A stretch of 64,000 nucleotides of DNA from Stomoxys calcitrans. Taxonomy: Eukaryota; Arthropoda; Insecta; Diptera; Muscidae. Below are positions 56,046 to 64,000 of this stretch, piece by piece. Within the stretch, counting starts at the first letter, position 1, and the number at the start of each line of letters is the position of its first letter. The notes under the pieces are model-generated. The model made no database searches. It worked only from the letters and a program-made list of their open reading frames with translations, and was not told where the DNA came from. A program made the translations under genes and the position numbers. The stretch covers positions 195,810,598 through 195,874,597 of the forward strand of contig NC_081552.1 in assembly GCF_963082655.1 (NCBI RefSeq), written 5' to 3'.

Positions 56046-56212
56046 TGTTGGAACTTGGGAAAATTCAAGCTTATCTAGGTATTCCTTTTACATCCATTAA
56101 ACGTAGTGAGCTGAAATGTGCCACGGGTTCACTTGTACAACGATAAAAAGGTGGGTTGGGACTTCGGATGATAACCTACTATCATCCGGAAAACTTAACG
56201 AAATTACTTTAA
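56046..56212. other. Nothing recognised
   Basis: Spacer between two R153a elements. It contains a short inverted repeat 'cggatgata ... tatcatccg' near 56166-56189. Confidence 0.4.
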
Positions 56213-57314
56213 AATAAGTAAGAGCGTGCTAAGTTCGGCTGAGACGAATCTTATAAACCATGGATCGCATTTTTCGATATCTCTTTTTAGGCAAACAAAG
56301 AGTAATGGATAAGACTTGTTATGCTATTGGAGATATATCAAGTTATAGTCCGAATCGGACGATAAGTGAACTGAATGTTGAAGACCATAGCAGAACTCAT
56401 TGTGTAATATTTCAGCCCATTCGGATAAGAAATGCGCCCTCTAGCGGCTCAAGAAGCAAAATCGGAAGATGGGTTTATATGGGAGTCGTATCAATCTATA
56501 GATCGATTCAGACCATATTGAACACGTATATTGAAAGTCATGGGAGAAGCCGTGGTACAAAATTTCTGCCAAGTCGGATGAGAATTGCGCCCACCGGAGG
56601 CCCAAGTAGTAAAGATCTAAGATCGGTTAATATGGCAGCTGTATCAGGTTATGTACCGATTTGCGCCATATTAAGCACAGTTGTAGAAAGTCTTAACAAA
56701 ACACCTCGTGCAAAATTTCAGTCAAATCGGATGATAATTGCGCCCTCTAGCGGCTCAAGAAGTCAAGATCCCAGATCAGTTTATATGGCAGCTATACGAG
56801 GTTGTAGATCGATTTCGACAATACTTCGCACATGATAATTGCGCCCTCTAGCGGCTCAAGAAGTCAAGGACCAAGATCGGTTTATATGGCAGCTATACCA
56901 GGTTGTAGACCGATTTCGACAATACTTCGCACAGTTGTTGGAAGCGATACCAACACACCACGTGCAGTCAAATCGGATGATAATTGCGCCCTCTAGAGGC
57001 TTAAGAAGTCAAGACCCAAGATCGTTTTATATCACAGCTATATCAAAACATGGACCTATTTGGCCCATTTACAATTCCAACCGACCTGCACCTATAAAAA
57101 GTATTTGTGCAAAATTTCAAGCGGCTAGCTTACTCCTTAGAAAGTTTGCATGCTTTCGACAGACGGACAGACGGATGGACGTGGCTAGTTCGACTTAAAA
57201 TGTCATGATGATCATGAATATATATTTACTTCATGGGGTCGTAGATGCATATTTTGAGGTGTTACAAACAGAATGACGAAATTAGTATACCTCCATCCTA
57301 TGATGGGGGGTATA
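56213..57314 (+). repeat. R153a repeat, complete copy
   Basis: 5' module 'aataagtaagagcgtgctaa' with a worn palindrome (ttcggct-g-agacgaa). About five monomers follow, one of them internally duplicated near 56832 so that the frame shifts. The 3' module ends 'cctatgatggggggtataac'. The plus frame 56260-56835 is the longest repeat-borne frame (about 190 codons). The next R153a begins at once. Confidence 0.8.
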
Positions 57315-57861
57315 ACAAGTACAAGTGTGTTAAGTTCGGCGGGGCCGAATCTTGGGAGCCCACCACTATGGAAAGTTTATACAAAACTAATTTAGTTGAA
57401 GGGCATAATTTTTATCTACTTACCAAACTTTCGTTAAACCAGCAAAAATTAAGGCTTCTAAGAACCTAACCAGGATAATCGAGAGACCGAGAATTTATAT
57501 GGGAGCTATATCAGGTTATAGACTGATTTGGACCCTACTTGGCATAAATGCTGAAAGTCGTAACACAACATCTAAAATTTCAACCACATCGGACAAACAT
57601 TGCGGCTTATAAGGACACAAGATGTCAACTCGAGAGATCGGTTTATATGGGAGCTATATCAGGTTATACACCGATTTAGACCGCCTTTTGCACAGTTATT
57701 TAAAAACATAACAGAACACTACAAAAATTTTAGCCAAATCGAACAAAAATTGCCACTTGTAAGGGCTCAAGAAGTCAAATCGGGAGATCGGTTTATACGG
57801 GAGCTATATAAGGATATAAACCGATTTGGACCGTACTTGGCACGGTTGTTGGAAGTCACAG

Positions 57862-58785
57862 CCTAGGTTAGGCTAGGATAGGTTTAAGTGGCAGTCTGCC
57901 ATCCGACTCACTTAGTCGTTTTCGTCCATTGTGATACCTAAGGAACAGAAAAAGGAAGATGTCTTCTAGTTCCTACCGTTGAATGTTCACATCCCTTTAA
58001 TCAGAAAGGTTCTCAAAGAAATGAGAACCTAAAGTGAAACTCCTTCTGACTGCTAGTGCGGGACACACACACAGAGGGTGTTCTACAGTCTCTTCTTCTT
58101 CGATGACCTCACAACTTCTGCAAAAGTCGTTGCTGGCAACCTTCAGTCTGTCAGCATGTTTTCCGATTATACAGTGACCTGTCATGACAGACACAATGAC
58201 TGAGACGTCTGTTCTAGCCAATGACAGCAAAGCAGTAGACTTTTTCAAGTCCAGATAAGGATACATAGTTTTGGAATACTCACAGCCCCCTCTTTGTGAC
58301 CTAATGTTATCCTTCGGGCCTTATAGCATAATAGGTCTGACAACTGCAGTATATGCCCAATGCATGACACGCGGACTAAACCCCCAACTTTTGCCAATGG
58401 CTCTCTTGCGGGTGTATAGGGCAAAAGTGGCCTTTCTTGCCCTCTCCAAAGTGTTGAATTTAAAGTAAATGGAACATTCTCTCCACCCAGGTTCCACTGT
58501 AGGCAACTTGTATCTCCTGCTAAAAACAAGTACTTCTGTCTTGCACGGATTTATACCTAGACCATATCGGTAGCCCACTTTGCTGTTGCATGTAGAGCTT
58601 TCTGAAGTATATCTCTTAGAGAGCAGGGAAACTTTCCCCTAACCGCAGTTGCCACGTCATCAGCATATGCGACCACTTTTACACCCGTTTCTTCCAGAGA
58701 CAATTATACATTGTTAATGGCTATATTTCAAAGTAGAGGAGACAGTACACCTCCTTGAGATGTTCCGCTGTTGAACACACGGGGA
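57862..58785 (-). pseudogene. NL4 non-LTR retrotransposon fragment inside R153a
   Basis: Minus reading from the right: 'SGTSQGGVLSPLLWNIAINN' (about 58770-58710), 'VVAYADDVATAVRGKF' with intact YADD (near 58667), 'GINPCKTEVLVFSRRYKLPT', RKATFALYTRKRAIGKSW, 'MHWAYTAVVRPIML' (near 58340). RNase H is missing, and the C-terminal 'FCRSCEVIEEEETVEHPLCV' cysteine/histidine segment follows at 58266-57997. The 3' end has the 'taacctatcctagcctaacc' type tail at 57862-57885. A 5' truncation plus a preserved 3' end fits insertion into the R153 element, followed by an internal deletion. Confidence 0.8.
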
Positions 58786-58787
58786 AA

Positions 58788-58945
58788 ATACGGACAGGCG
58801 GACGGTCGGACAGGCGGACGGTCGGACAGGCGGACGGTCGGACAGGCGGACGGACGGACAGGCGGGCAAGCGGACGGACGGGCGGACGGACAGACGGACA
58901 GGCGGACGGACGGACAGGCGGGCAAGCGGACGGACGGACGGACAA
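58788..58945. repeat. Expanded gacagacgg-type microsatellite of R153
   Basis: Other R153 copies carry 15-35 bp of this repeat at the same place, but here it runs for about 158 bp as 'ggacaggcggacggtcggac' repeats. Four overlapping open frames on both strands are translations of it. Confidence 0.85.
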
Positions 58946-59078
58946 GGCTAGATCGAACGTAAAGACGATCAATAATATATTTTTATGCTTTATGGGGTCT
59001 TAGACGAATATATCGAGGTGTTGCAAACGGAATGACCAGATTAGTATACCCCCATTCCATGGTTGTGGGTTCAAAAAT

Positions 59079-60105
59079 GCAAAATATGAACAGCAATTAC
59101 TTTAGGCTCATTGGCAAAAAACACTTATTACTACCTCAACGAATTCAAGGGAAGGTTTAAGTGCTGGTCTTGGTAAGCGTCAACAACGATTGCTGGTATA
59201 AGGTGTGAGCATGCCATTCGCTACATGTTTAACGTGTGCACCACCTCAAAGGTGGTTCTTGCTGTTGTTCTCTGCTCCCAAAGTCTACTAAAATGTGGTT
59301 GCGATACATAAATACGCAGCAAAATTAAAATTTGCTAAAGACATTTGACAACGCTTCCTTTGAATATAAATTGTCAAAAAAAAACTTGTTGACAATGCTT
59401 AGCCTTAAAGCATTTACACTTGTTCGACAGCACACATAAAAATATGCAAAAAACACATTATTCCCCATCATATTTGGTCTCATCTATGATTTATGAGCCA
59501 TTAACTCTTAAAACTCAGAATGTCATTTAAAGACAACGGCGACAACAACTACAACTGCAACAAAAGCTATTATAGTGATTATAAAAATGTATTATAATTA
59601 TCTTATTAAGCCACTCTGTAATTGACGTCGAGGAAATAAATTGAGTTAATGTGAGTGCGTGTGTTTGTGTGTAAAGTTGGTTAAATTGTCGTTTTCTGAG
59701 AAAACACACACTAAAATGGTCGAATCAAAAGACATCAACAAAGACATTCATCATTTTTTGATGTAGCCCAGGCCGAGACCAACAGACAGGCTTTCTGCCT
59801 GACAGACAGATAGACAGACAGACACATGCCAGTTATTGGCCGGAGGGGGTAGTGAGAGAGAGAGAGAGACACACACACACACACAAAGAATGGGAAAAAC
59901 AAAACGGTTCTTGATTCGAACAAAAGAAAACGCTCATTATAAATTATGTAAATTTCCATATGACAAACATTTGTGTACCATTCTTCTGACAATGGCAATG
60001 ATTTAGCCTGACGCTGCTATGGCGGTTGTCGCCCATGGCGTCTGCTAGAAAATCCGAACCAGTGTTGCCGTTGCCGATCATTTTCAATAAATTTGAGACA
60101 TTCAA
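59079..60105. other. Single-copy sequence with simple repeats, no gene recognised
   Basis: 'cagacagatagacagacaga' (about 59800-59822), (GA)n then (CA)n (about 59853-59885). No domain or family match. It could be host intergenic or intronic DNA. Confidence 0.5.
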
Positions 60106-60850
60106 GTATTCATCCAAGTATTCTTGATCGTCGTAAAAATCTAAGAAGATCGAGTCATGTCTCTTCGTCCGTCTGTTGAAAGCCCGCTACAATCCTTAAA
60201 AATTCAGATATTGAGCTGAAAGTTTGCACAGGTTCTTTCCTTGTTCATAGGCAGGTTAAGTTCGAAGATCTGCTATATCGGCCTATATCTTGATACCGAT
60301 CTGCCGATCTAGGGTCTTAGGCCCATTAAAGCCACACTTTGTATACGATTTTGTTGAAATTTGAGACACTGAGTTGCGTTAGGCCCCTCTGTATTCTTCT
60401 TCAATTTAGCCCAGATCGGTCCAGATTTGGATATAGCCGCCATATAGAGCAATCTCTCGAATTTAGGTCTTAGGCCCATAACAGGCACATTTACTGTCCG
60501 ATTTCGCTGAAATTTGGAACAGACAGGGATGTCGAGGAGCCTAGATCGGTCCGGCTTTGCATAAAGCTGCCATATTGGCCGATCTCTCAGTTAAAGTTCT
60601 TAGGCCCATTAAAGGTGCATTTATTCAGCGATTTTGCTGAAATTTGGAATAGCAAGTTGCGTTAAGCTCTCCGAAATCCAGATTTGGATAGACCTCCCAA
60701 ATATACCGATCTCCCGATTTAAGGTTTAAGACCCATTGAAGGCGCATTTATTAACATTCCCTTTAAGTTCTTCGACATTCTTCCCTTATATCGGAGATCG
60801 GACTGCTGTAAAGCTGCTATGGGTTCCTAAATGATGCATTTATCAATGGG
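60106..60850 (-). repeat. R153b repeat
   Basis: In minus orientation, from the distal module ('ttcttgatcgtcgtaaaaat', 'ttcgtccgtctgttgaaagc') through about four monomers ('atagccgccatatagagcaa', 'ccgatttcgctgaaatttgg'). It joins an NL1 fragment at about 60870. Confidence 0.75.
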
Positions 60851-60870
60851 CAACGGGGTCAATATATATA

Positions 60871-61390
60871 CAGTATATCCGATATACAGATTAAGTGCGA
60901 GGCAGTCATTGCGGCTATGAGATTTAAGGCAATGGGAGAATGGATTGAGGATGGATGATCATACCATCGCGGTGTAATCGAGGCGACGATAGGAAACCTG
61001 GAAGGAAGGGAAGAGGTTTCCGATCGGATAACTGAGACAACACTTGAGGTTGTGAGCAAGGCGCTGCTTCAAGCGGCACAGTCTTGGATTGACGGAACCC
61101 TTGTATTGCCATCTGGAAGATTATGTTACACGGATGGATCAAAGCTAGAGGACAGAGAGGGGCTGGCCGTCTACATTGAGACCCCAGGAACTGAGATCTG
61201 TTTTAGACTGCATGACCATAATACGGTTCTGCAGGCGGAGATCCGAGCGGTCACGGAATGCGTGAGGTAGCGTGGTGCTAACGCGAGGTCGTCGAGTATG
61301 AACATATTTACGGATAGTAAACAGGCCAGTGCAATAACAACCAGGACGGTAAAATCACGAACAGTCGTGGAATATAAGAAGGATCTAGTG
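60871..61390 (+). pseudogene. NL1 RNase H fragment with intact acidic motifs
   Basis: Plus reading: DIQIKCEAVIAAMRFKAMGE (with a stop soon after), 'EGREEVSDRITETTLEVV', 'SWIDGTLVLPSGRLCYTDGS' (first catalytic D near 61130), 'NTVLQAEIRAVTECVR' (E near 61240), a stop, then 'MNIFTDSKQA' (D near 61315). It is cut off before the final histidine motif. Of the NL1 copies here it has the best preserved RNase H core. Confidence 0.8.
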
Positions 61391-61584
61391 CTTCCTCACT
61401 AGACATTGTCCATTCATTCTCTGACTTCTGGATATACCCCACCGTGATAGGTCACGAGGACAGAATCTTCCTTAGCCTAGAAGGCTCTGAGGTAGCCTCC
61501 ACGGAGCTGCAGAATCCTAACCAGTTTTTGTTTTGAGCCTTTCTCAGCTCAACCTTTTATTTTCTTAGCTCACCCTTATAGATG
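61391..61584. other. Unassigned, probably retrotransposon-derived
   Basis: Balanced base composition unlike the AT-rich flanks, lying between two non-LTR pieces. No frame is convincing. Confidence 0.35.
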
Positions 61585-62015
61585 TCACAATCGTGTGGTG
61601 CTGTTGTGGCTTTCGCCCCTTCTGAAGTCCTTCCTTAGACCAACCAGCTCGAGGGTACAGCATGACGGTCGCTTTTTGCCTCTTGTCTTGGAACTAGAAC
61701 ATGTTGACACAAGCGAGCCATTCAGGGCCTTCGTAATCCGCTTGACCATTATGTCTATATCTCTCGCAGTTGCCACTTTCTTTTCTGGTCTAGAAAGGAT
61801 AGACGTGCAAAATTTGTGCCGAAATTCACCCCAATCCGCCTTTCTTCTGTTTGGACGAGGGACCACTTCTGCAACATTTTCCCCAAAGCTGATACCAATA
61901 TAACGATGATCAGGGAAGCTCTGGTCATCCAACACTTCCCAGTCGCATATTCTTCCACTTATATCTTCCGATACAAAGGTAATATCAGGTACCTTCTGCC
62001 TGTACCGTGGTAATA
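61585..62015 (-). pseudogene. Non-LTR endonuclease C-terminal part and linker
   Basis: Minus reading: 'PDITFVSEDISGRICDWEVL' followed by 'DDQSFPDHRYIGISF' (about 61990-61890), where the conserved SDHxxI motif reads PDHRYI. Then 'RKADWGEFRHKFCTSILSRP' and 'ATARDIDIMVKRITKALNGS', the linker that in R1/Jockey-type elements precedes RT. The frame is open to 61585. The N-terminal half of a matching endonuclease is on the opposite strand at 62150-62690. Confidence 0.75.
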
Positions 62016-62023
62016 ATGGTCCC

Positions 62024-62120
62024 ATGGCAGCCGGTGGTATGTACCGGATTGAACCGATGAAGTCCTTCATCGGTAAGGGCTGCCGCCTCAGTGTGCAACA
62101 CACTGCTACAACAACAACAA
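62024..62120 (+). mobile_element. SINE-P 3' fragment (CAA-tailed)
   Basis: 'tcccatggcagccggtggta', 'ccggattgaaccgatgaagt', 'cagtgtgcaacacactgcta' and a CAACAACAACAA tail. It aligns by eye with the inverted piece at 34097-34195. It sits exactly between the two opposed endonuclease halves. Confidence 0.6.
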
Positions 62121-62149
62121 TGAAGGTCAGTTTATCCCCTTTATTACAA

Positions 62150-62690
62150 ATCGCCAGATTCTGAAGAATCTTGTGAGGATGAACTCCTGGTGGAATCAGA
62201 AGACGAGGCTAACACAACATTGGTGAATCCTGACTATGATTCGGTCTCTACAGATAAATCTCCACCATTGTAAGGCCGCTTCGGCGGCACTAAGGCTCCT
62301 CCTGATGGCGGGGGGATTTGACGTGGTTCTCATCCAGGAACCATGAAGGAATGGTTCATGGACTAAGAATTCCGGAATTTAAACTTCTCAAGGGTTTTGG
62401 AGAATGGGAGACACAGAGCCTGTATTCTTGCAAAGAGTAGTCTAAATGTTTTTCTTCCTCCGTCGCTAAGCACTGAAGATTTAGTAATAGCCAGCCTTGA
62501 AATAAACAAATCTCATTACTGGCTGGCTTCCCTCTGAATCGTGTGCCATATATAATGGCACACGATTCAGAGATGCCGCCTTTAGTCGCTGGTTGAAGCC
62601 GCTTCTGTAGGGAAGAAAAGCCTCATTGTAGAAAGTGATGCCAATGCACATCACCAGTTATGGGGATGTTCGGATGTCAACCAAAGGGAA
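62150..62690 (+). pseudogene. Non-LTR endonuclease N-terminal part
   Basis: Plus frame from 62245: 'SLQINLHHCKAASAALRLLL' then MAGGFDVVLIQEP and a stop at 62344 where the conserved tryptophan of QEPW is expected (tgg to tga). Further on, with frameshifts, comes an ESDANAHHQLWGCSDVNQR-type segment (near 62635-62690). Both motifs are typical of R1-like AP-endonucleases. It ends where R153a begins. Confidence 0.7.
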
Positions 62691-63158
62691 GCTTAATCGG
62701 ACAAAAATTGCAGCTTGTAAGGGCTCAGCAAGTCAAATCGGGAGATCGGTTTATATAGGAACTATATGAGGTTATAAACTGATTTGAACAGTACTTGGCA
62801 CAATCGTTGGACAAATTTCAGCCAAATCGAACAAAAATTGCGTCTTGTAAGGACTCAAGAATTCAAATCGGGAGATCGGTTTATATGGGAGCTGTATCCA
62901 AATCAGAACCGATTTGGCCGATTTACAATCCCCAACGACCTACATTAATATTAAGTATCTGTGCAAAATTTCAAGCGGCTAGCTTTACGCGTTCGATCGC
63001 TATCGTGATTTCGACAGACGGACATGGCTACATCATATCAGAATGTCGAGACGATCCAGAATATATAGACTTTATAGGGTCGCAGATCAATATTTCGAGG
63101 TATTACAAACCGAATGACTAGATTATCATACCCCCATCCTATGGTGGTGGGTATAAAA
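62691..63158 (+). repeat. R153a repeat, 5'-truncated
   Basis: Two monomers of the 'attgcagcttgtaagggctc' kind, then a complete 3' module ending 'cctatggtggtgggtataaa'. Its left edge is the endonuclease fragment. Confidence 0.75.
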
Positions 63159-63275
63159 ATTCACAGTTTGGTGCGGTTTATGGGCTGGTGGCATCATTGG
63201 ACCGTACTTCTTCAGATGATGAAGTGAATCGTAATGTAACTGTAACTGGTGAGCTGATATCCAGCACGCGAAACA
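63159..63275 (+). mobile_element. Tc1/mariner transposase fragment
   Basis: Plus reading 'TVWCGLWAGGIIGPYFF' followed by a frameshift and NRNVTVTGEL-like sequence. This is the same segment as in the elements at 19.3 and 37.5 kb. No ends are visible. Confidence 0.65.
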
Positions 63276-63335
63276 ATGGACTTATTGAGAGGTGAGTTTG
63301 GTTAACATTTTAGTTCACGTTCAGGACCGGAAATT

Positions 63336-64000
63336 TGGCCGCCTAGATCGTGCGATATAACGCCTTTAGGCTAACTTTCGAAGGAGTTAAGGTACAAATA
63401 CCTTGAAATTTTGCACAAATACTTTTTATTATTTAAGATTGATTGGGATTGTAAATGGGTCATATCGGTCCATGTTTTGATATAGCTGTTATATAAACCG
63501 ATCTTGGGTCTTGACTTCTTGAGCCTCTAGAGGGCGCAATTTTTGTCTGATTTGACTGAAATTTTGCACGTGGTGTTTTGGCATCACTTTCAACAATTGC
63601 GCTAAGTAGGGTTCAAATCATTACATGTTTTGATATAGCTGTTATATAAACTGATCTTGGGTCTTGACTTCTTGCGCCTCTAGAGGGCGAAATTTTTGTC
63701 CGATTTGACTGTAATTTAGCATGTAGTGTTTTGGTATCTTTTACAATAACTGTGATAAGTATGATTGAAATCGGTTCATAATCTTGTATAGCTGTCATAT
63801 AAACCGATCTTGGGTCTTGACTTCTTAAGCCTCTAGAGGGCGCAATTATCATCCGATTTGACTGAAATTTTGCACGTAGTGTTTTGTTATCACTTCCAAC
63901 TACTGTGCTTAGTATTGTTTAAATCGGTTCATAACCTGGTATAGCTGCCATATAAACCGATCTTGGTCCTTGACTTCTTGAGACTCTAGAGGGCGCAATT
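63336..64000 (-). repeat. R153a repeat, continues past the window end
   Basis: In minus orientation it begins near 'aggctaactttcgaaggagt' and holds at least four monomers ('tataaaccgatcttgggtct', 'ctctagagggcgcaatt'). It runs off the right edge. The minus frame 63613-63852 is repeat-borne. Confidence 0.8.

Larger units (their letters stand above)
57315..59078 (+). repeat. R153a repeat, complete, with a nested NL4 fragment
   Basis: 5' module 'acaagtacaagtgtgttaag' with palindrome ttcggcg-g-ggccgaa, then about three monomers up to 57861. An NL4 non-LTR fragment lies at 57862-58785. Then come an enlarged microsatellite (58788-58945) and the 3' end 'ccatggttgtgggttcaaaa'. Both outer ends belong to one element, so the NL4 piece is internal. 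Confidence 0.8.

Noticed and set aside
56260..56835. 192-codon open frame as a protein gene
   Set aside because: The frame follows 153-bp monomers; the same peptide pattern appears in unrelated R153 copies, and a second frame is often open too.
58721..59003. Repetitive arginine/glycine or proline-rich proteins on both strands
   Set aside because: Direct translation of the expanded microsatellite.

Overview
The window looks like repeat-dominated, non-coding chromosomal DNA from a fly. I infer a calyptrate (muscoid) dipteran from the AT-rich background, the mix of RNase H-bearing and RTE-like non-LTR retrotransposons, Tc1/mariner pieces, and one very abundant dispersed repeat whose copies start with a TTCGGCC-N-GGCCGAA palindrome and end in a 'ggtggagggtataa' motif. 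That placement rests on general familiarity with muscoid genomes, not on a search. I found no exon, tRNA, rRNA or other host gene that I can support. Nearly every longer open frame is either a decayed transposon or an accident of a repeat whose monomer length divides by three.

The dominant component is a repeat I call R153. It consists of ~153-bp monomers in head-to-tail arrays between fixed terminal modules. I see three subtypes: R153a ('gcgccctctag' type; 0.27-2.6, 23.5-26.6, 28.6-30.0, 32.7-33.3, 34.3-35.2, 49.9-50.7, 55.4-59.1, 62.7-64 kb), R153b (2.7-3.9, 11.3-11.8, 17.5, 18.7-19.3, 40.3, 44.8-46.2, 60.1-60.85 kb) and R153c (8.15-10.1 kb), where two monomer types mostly alternate as a ~305-bp higher-order repeat. 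A second family, RepB ('atacctttcatttga' units with G-rich linkers), covers 4.9-6.9, 16.1-16.7, 35.2-36.8 and 47.2-47.5 kb. An AT-rich family, RepD, lies at 26.6-27.2 and 33.7-36.8 kb.

Non-LTR retrotransposon remains fill much of the rest. NL1 (RT plus RNase H) lies at 10.1-11.1, 11.9, 17.2, 18.1-18.7, 30.0-31.2, 38.2-40.3 and 60.9-61.4 kb. NL2 (RTE-like) lies at 20.0-21.7, 32.4-32.7, 40.4-43.9 and 50.9-51.7 kb. NL3 lies at 51.8-54.4 kb and NL4 at 57.9-58.8 kb. There is also a Jockey/CR1-like fragment at 16.7-17.2 kb, an ORF1-like fragment at 31.3-32.4 kb and an R1-like endonuclease at 61.6-62.7 kb. All have stops, frameshifts or deletions. Three SINE-like families are present: a tRNA-headed one (SINE-T, about ten copies or pieces), a ~390-bp one with a CAA tail (SINE-Q, four copies) and a short one with a CAA tail (SINE-P, two pieces). 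Tc1/mariner remnants lie at 19.3-19.9, 37.5-38.0 and 63.2 kb.

Tandem arrays include a 524-bp repeat (12.0-14.2 kb) and a ~31-bp hairpin minisatellite that carries a duplicated SINE (47.5-49.7 kb). The features mostly record nested insertion, inversion and tandem growth rather than genes acting together. The points most worth following are the shared 153-bp monomer and its dimeric higher-order form, the terminal architecture of R153, the recurrent split-and-inverted retrotransposon halves, and the placement of SINE-Q in or beside RTE-like sequence.
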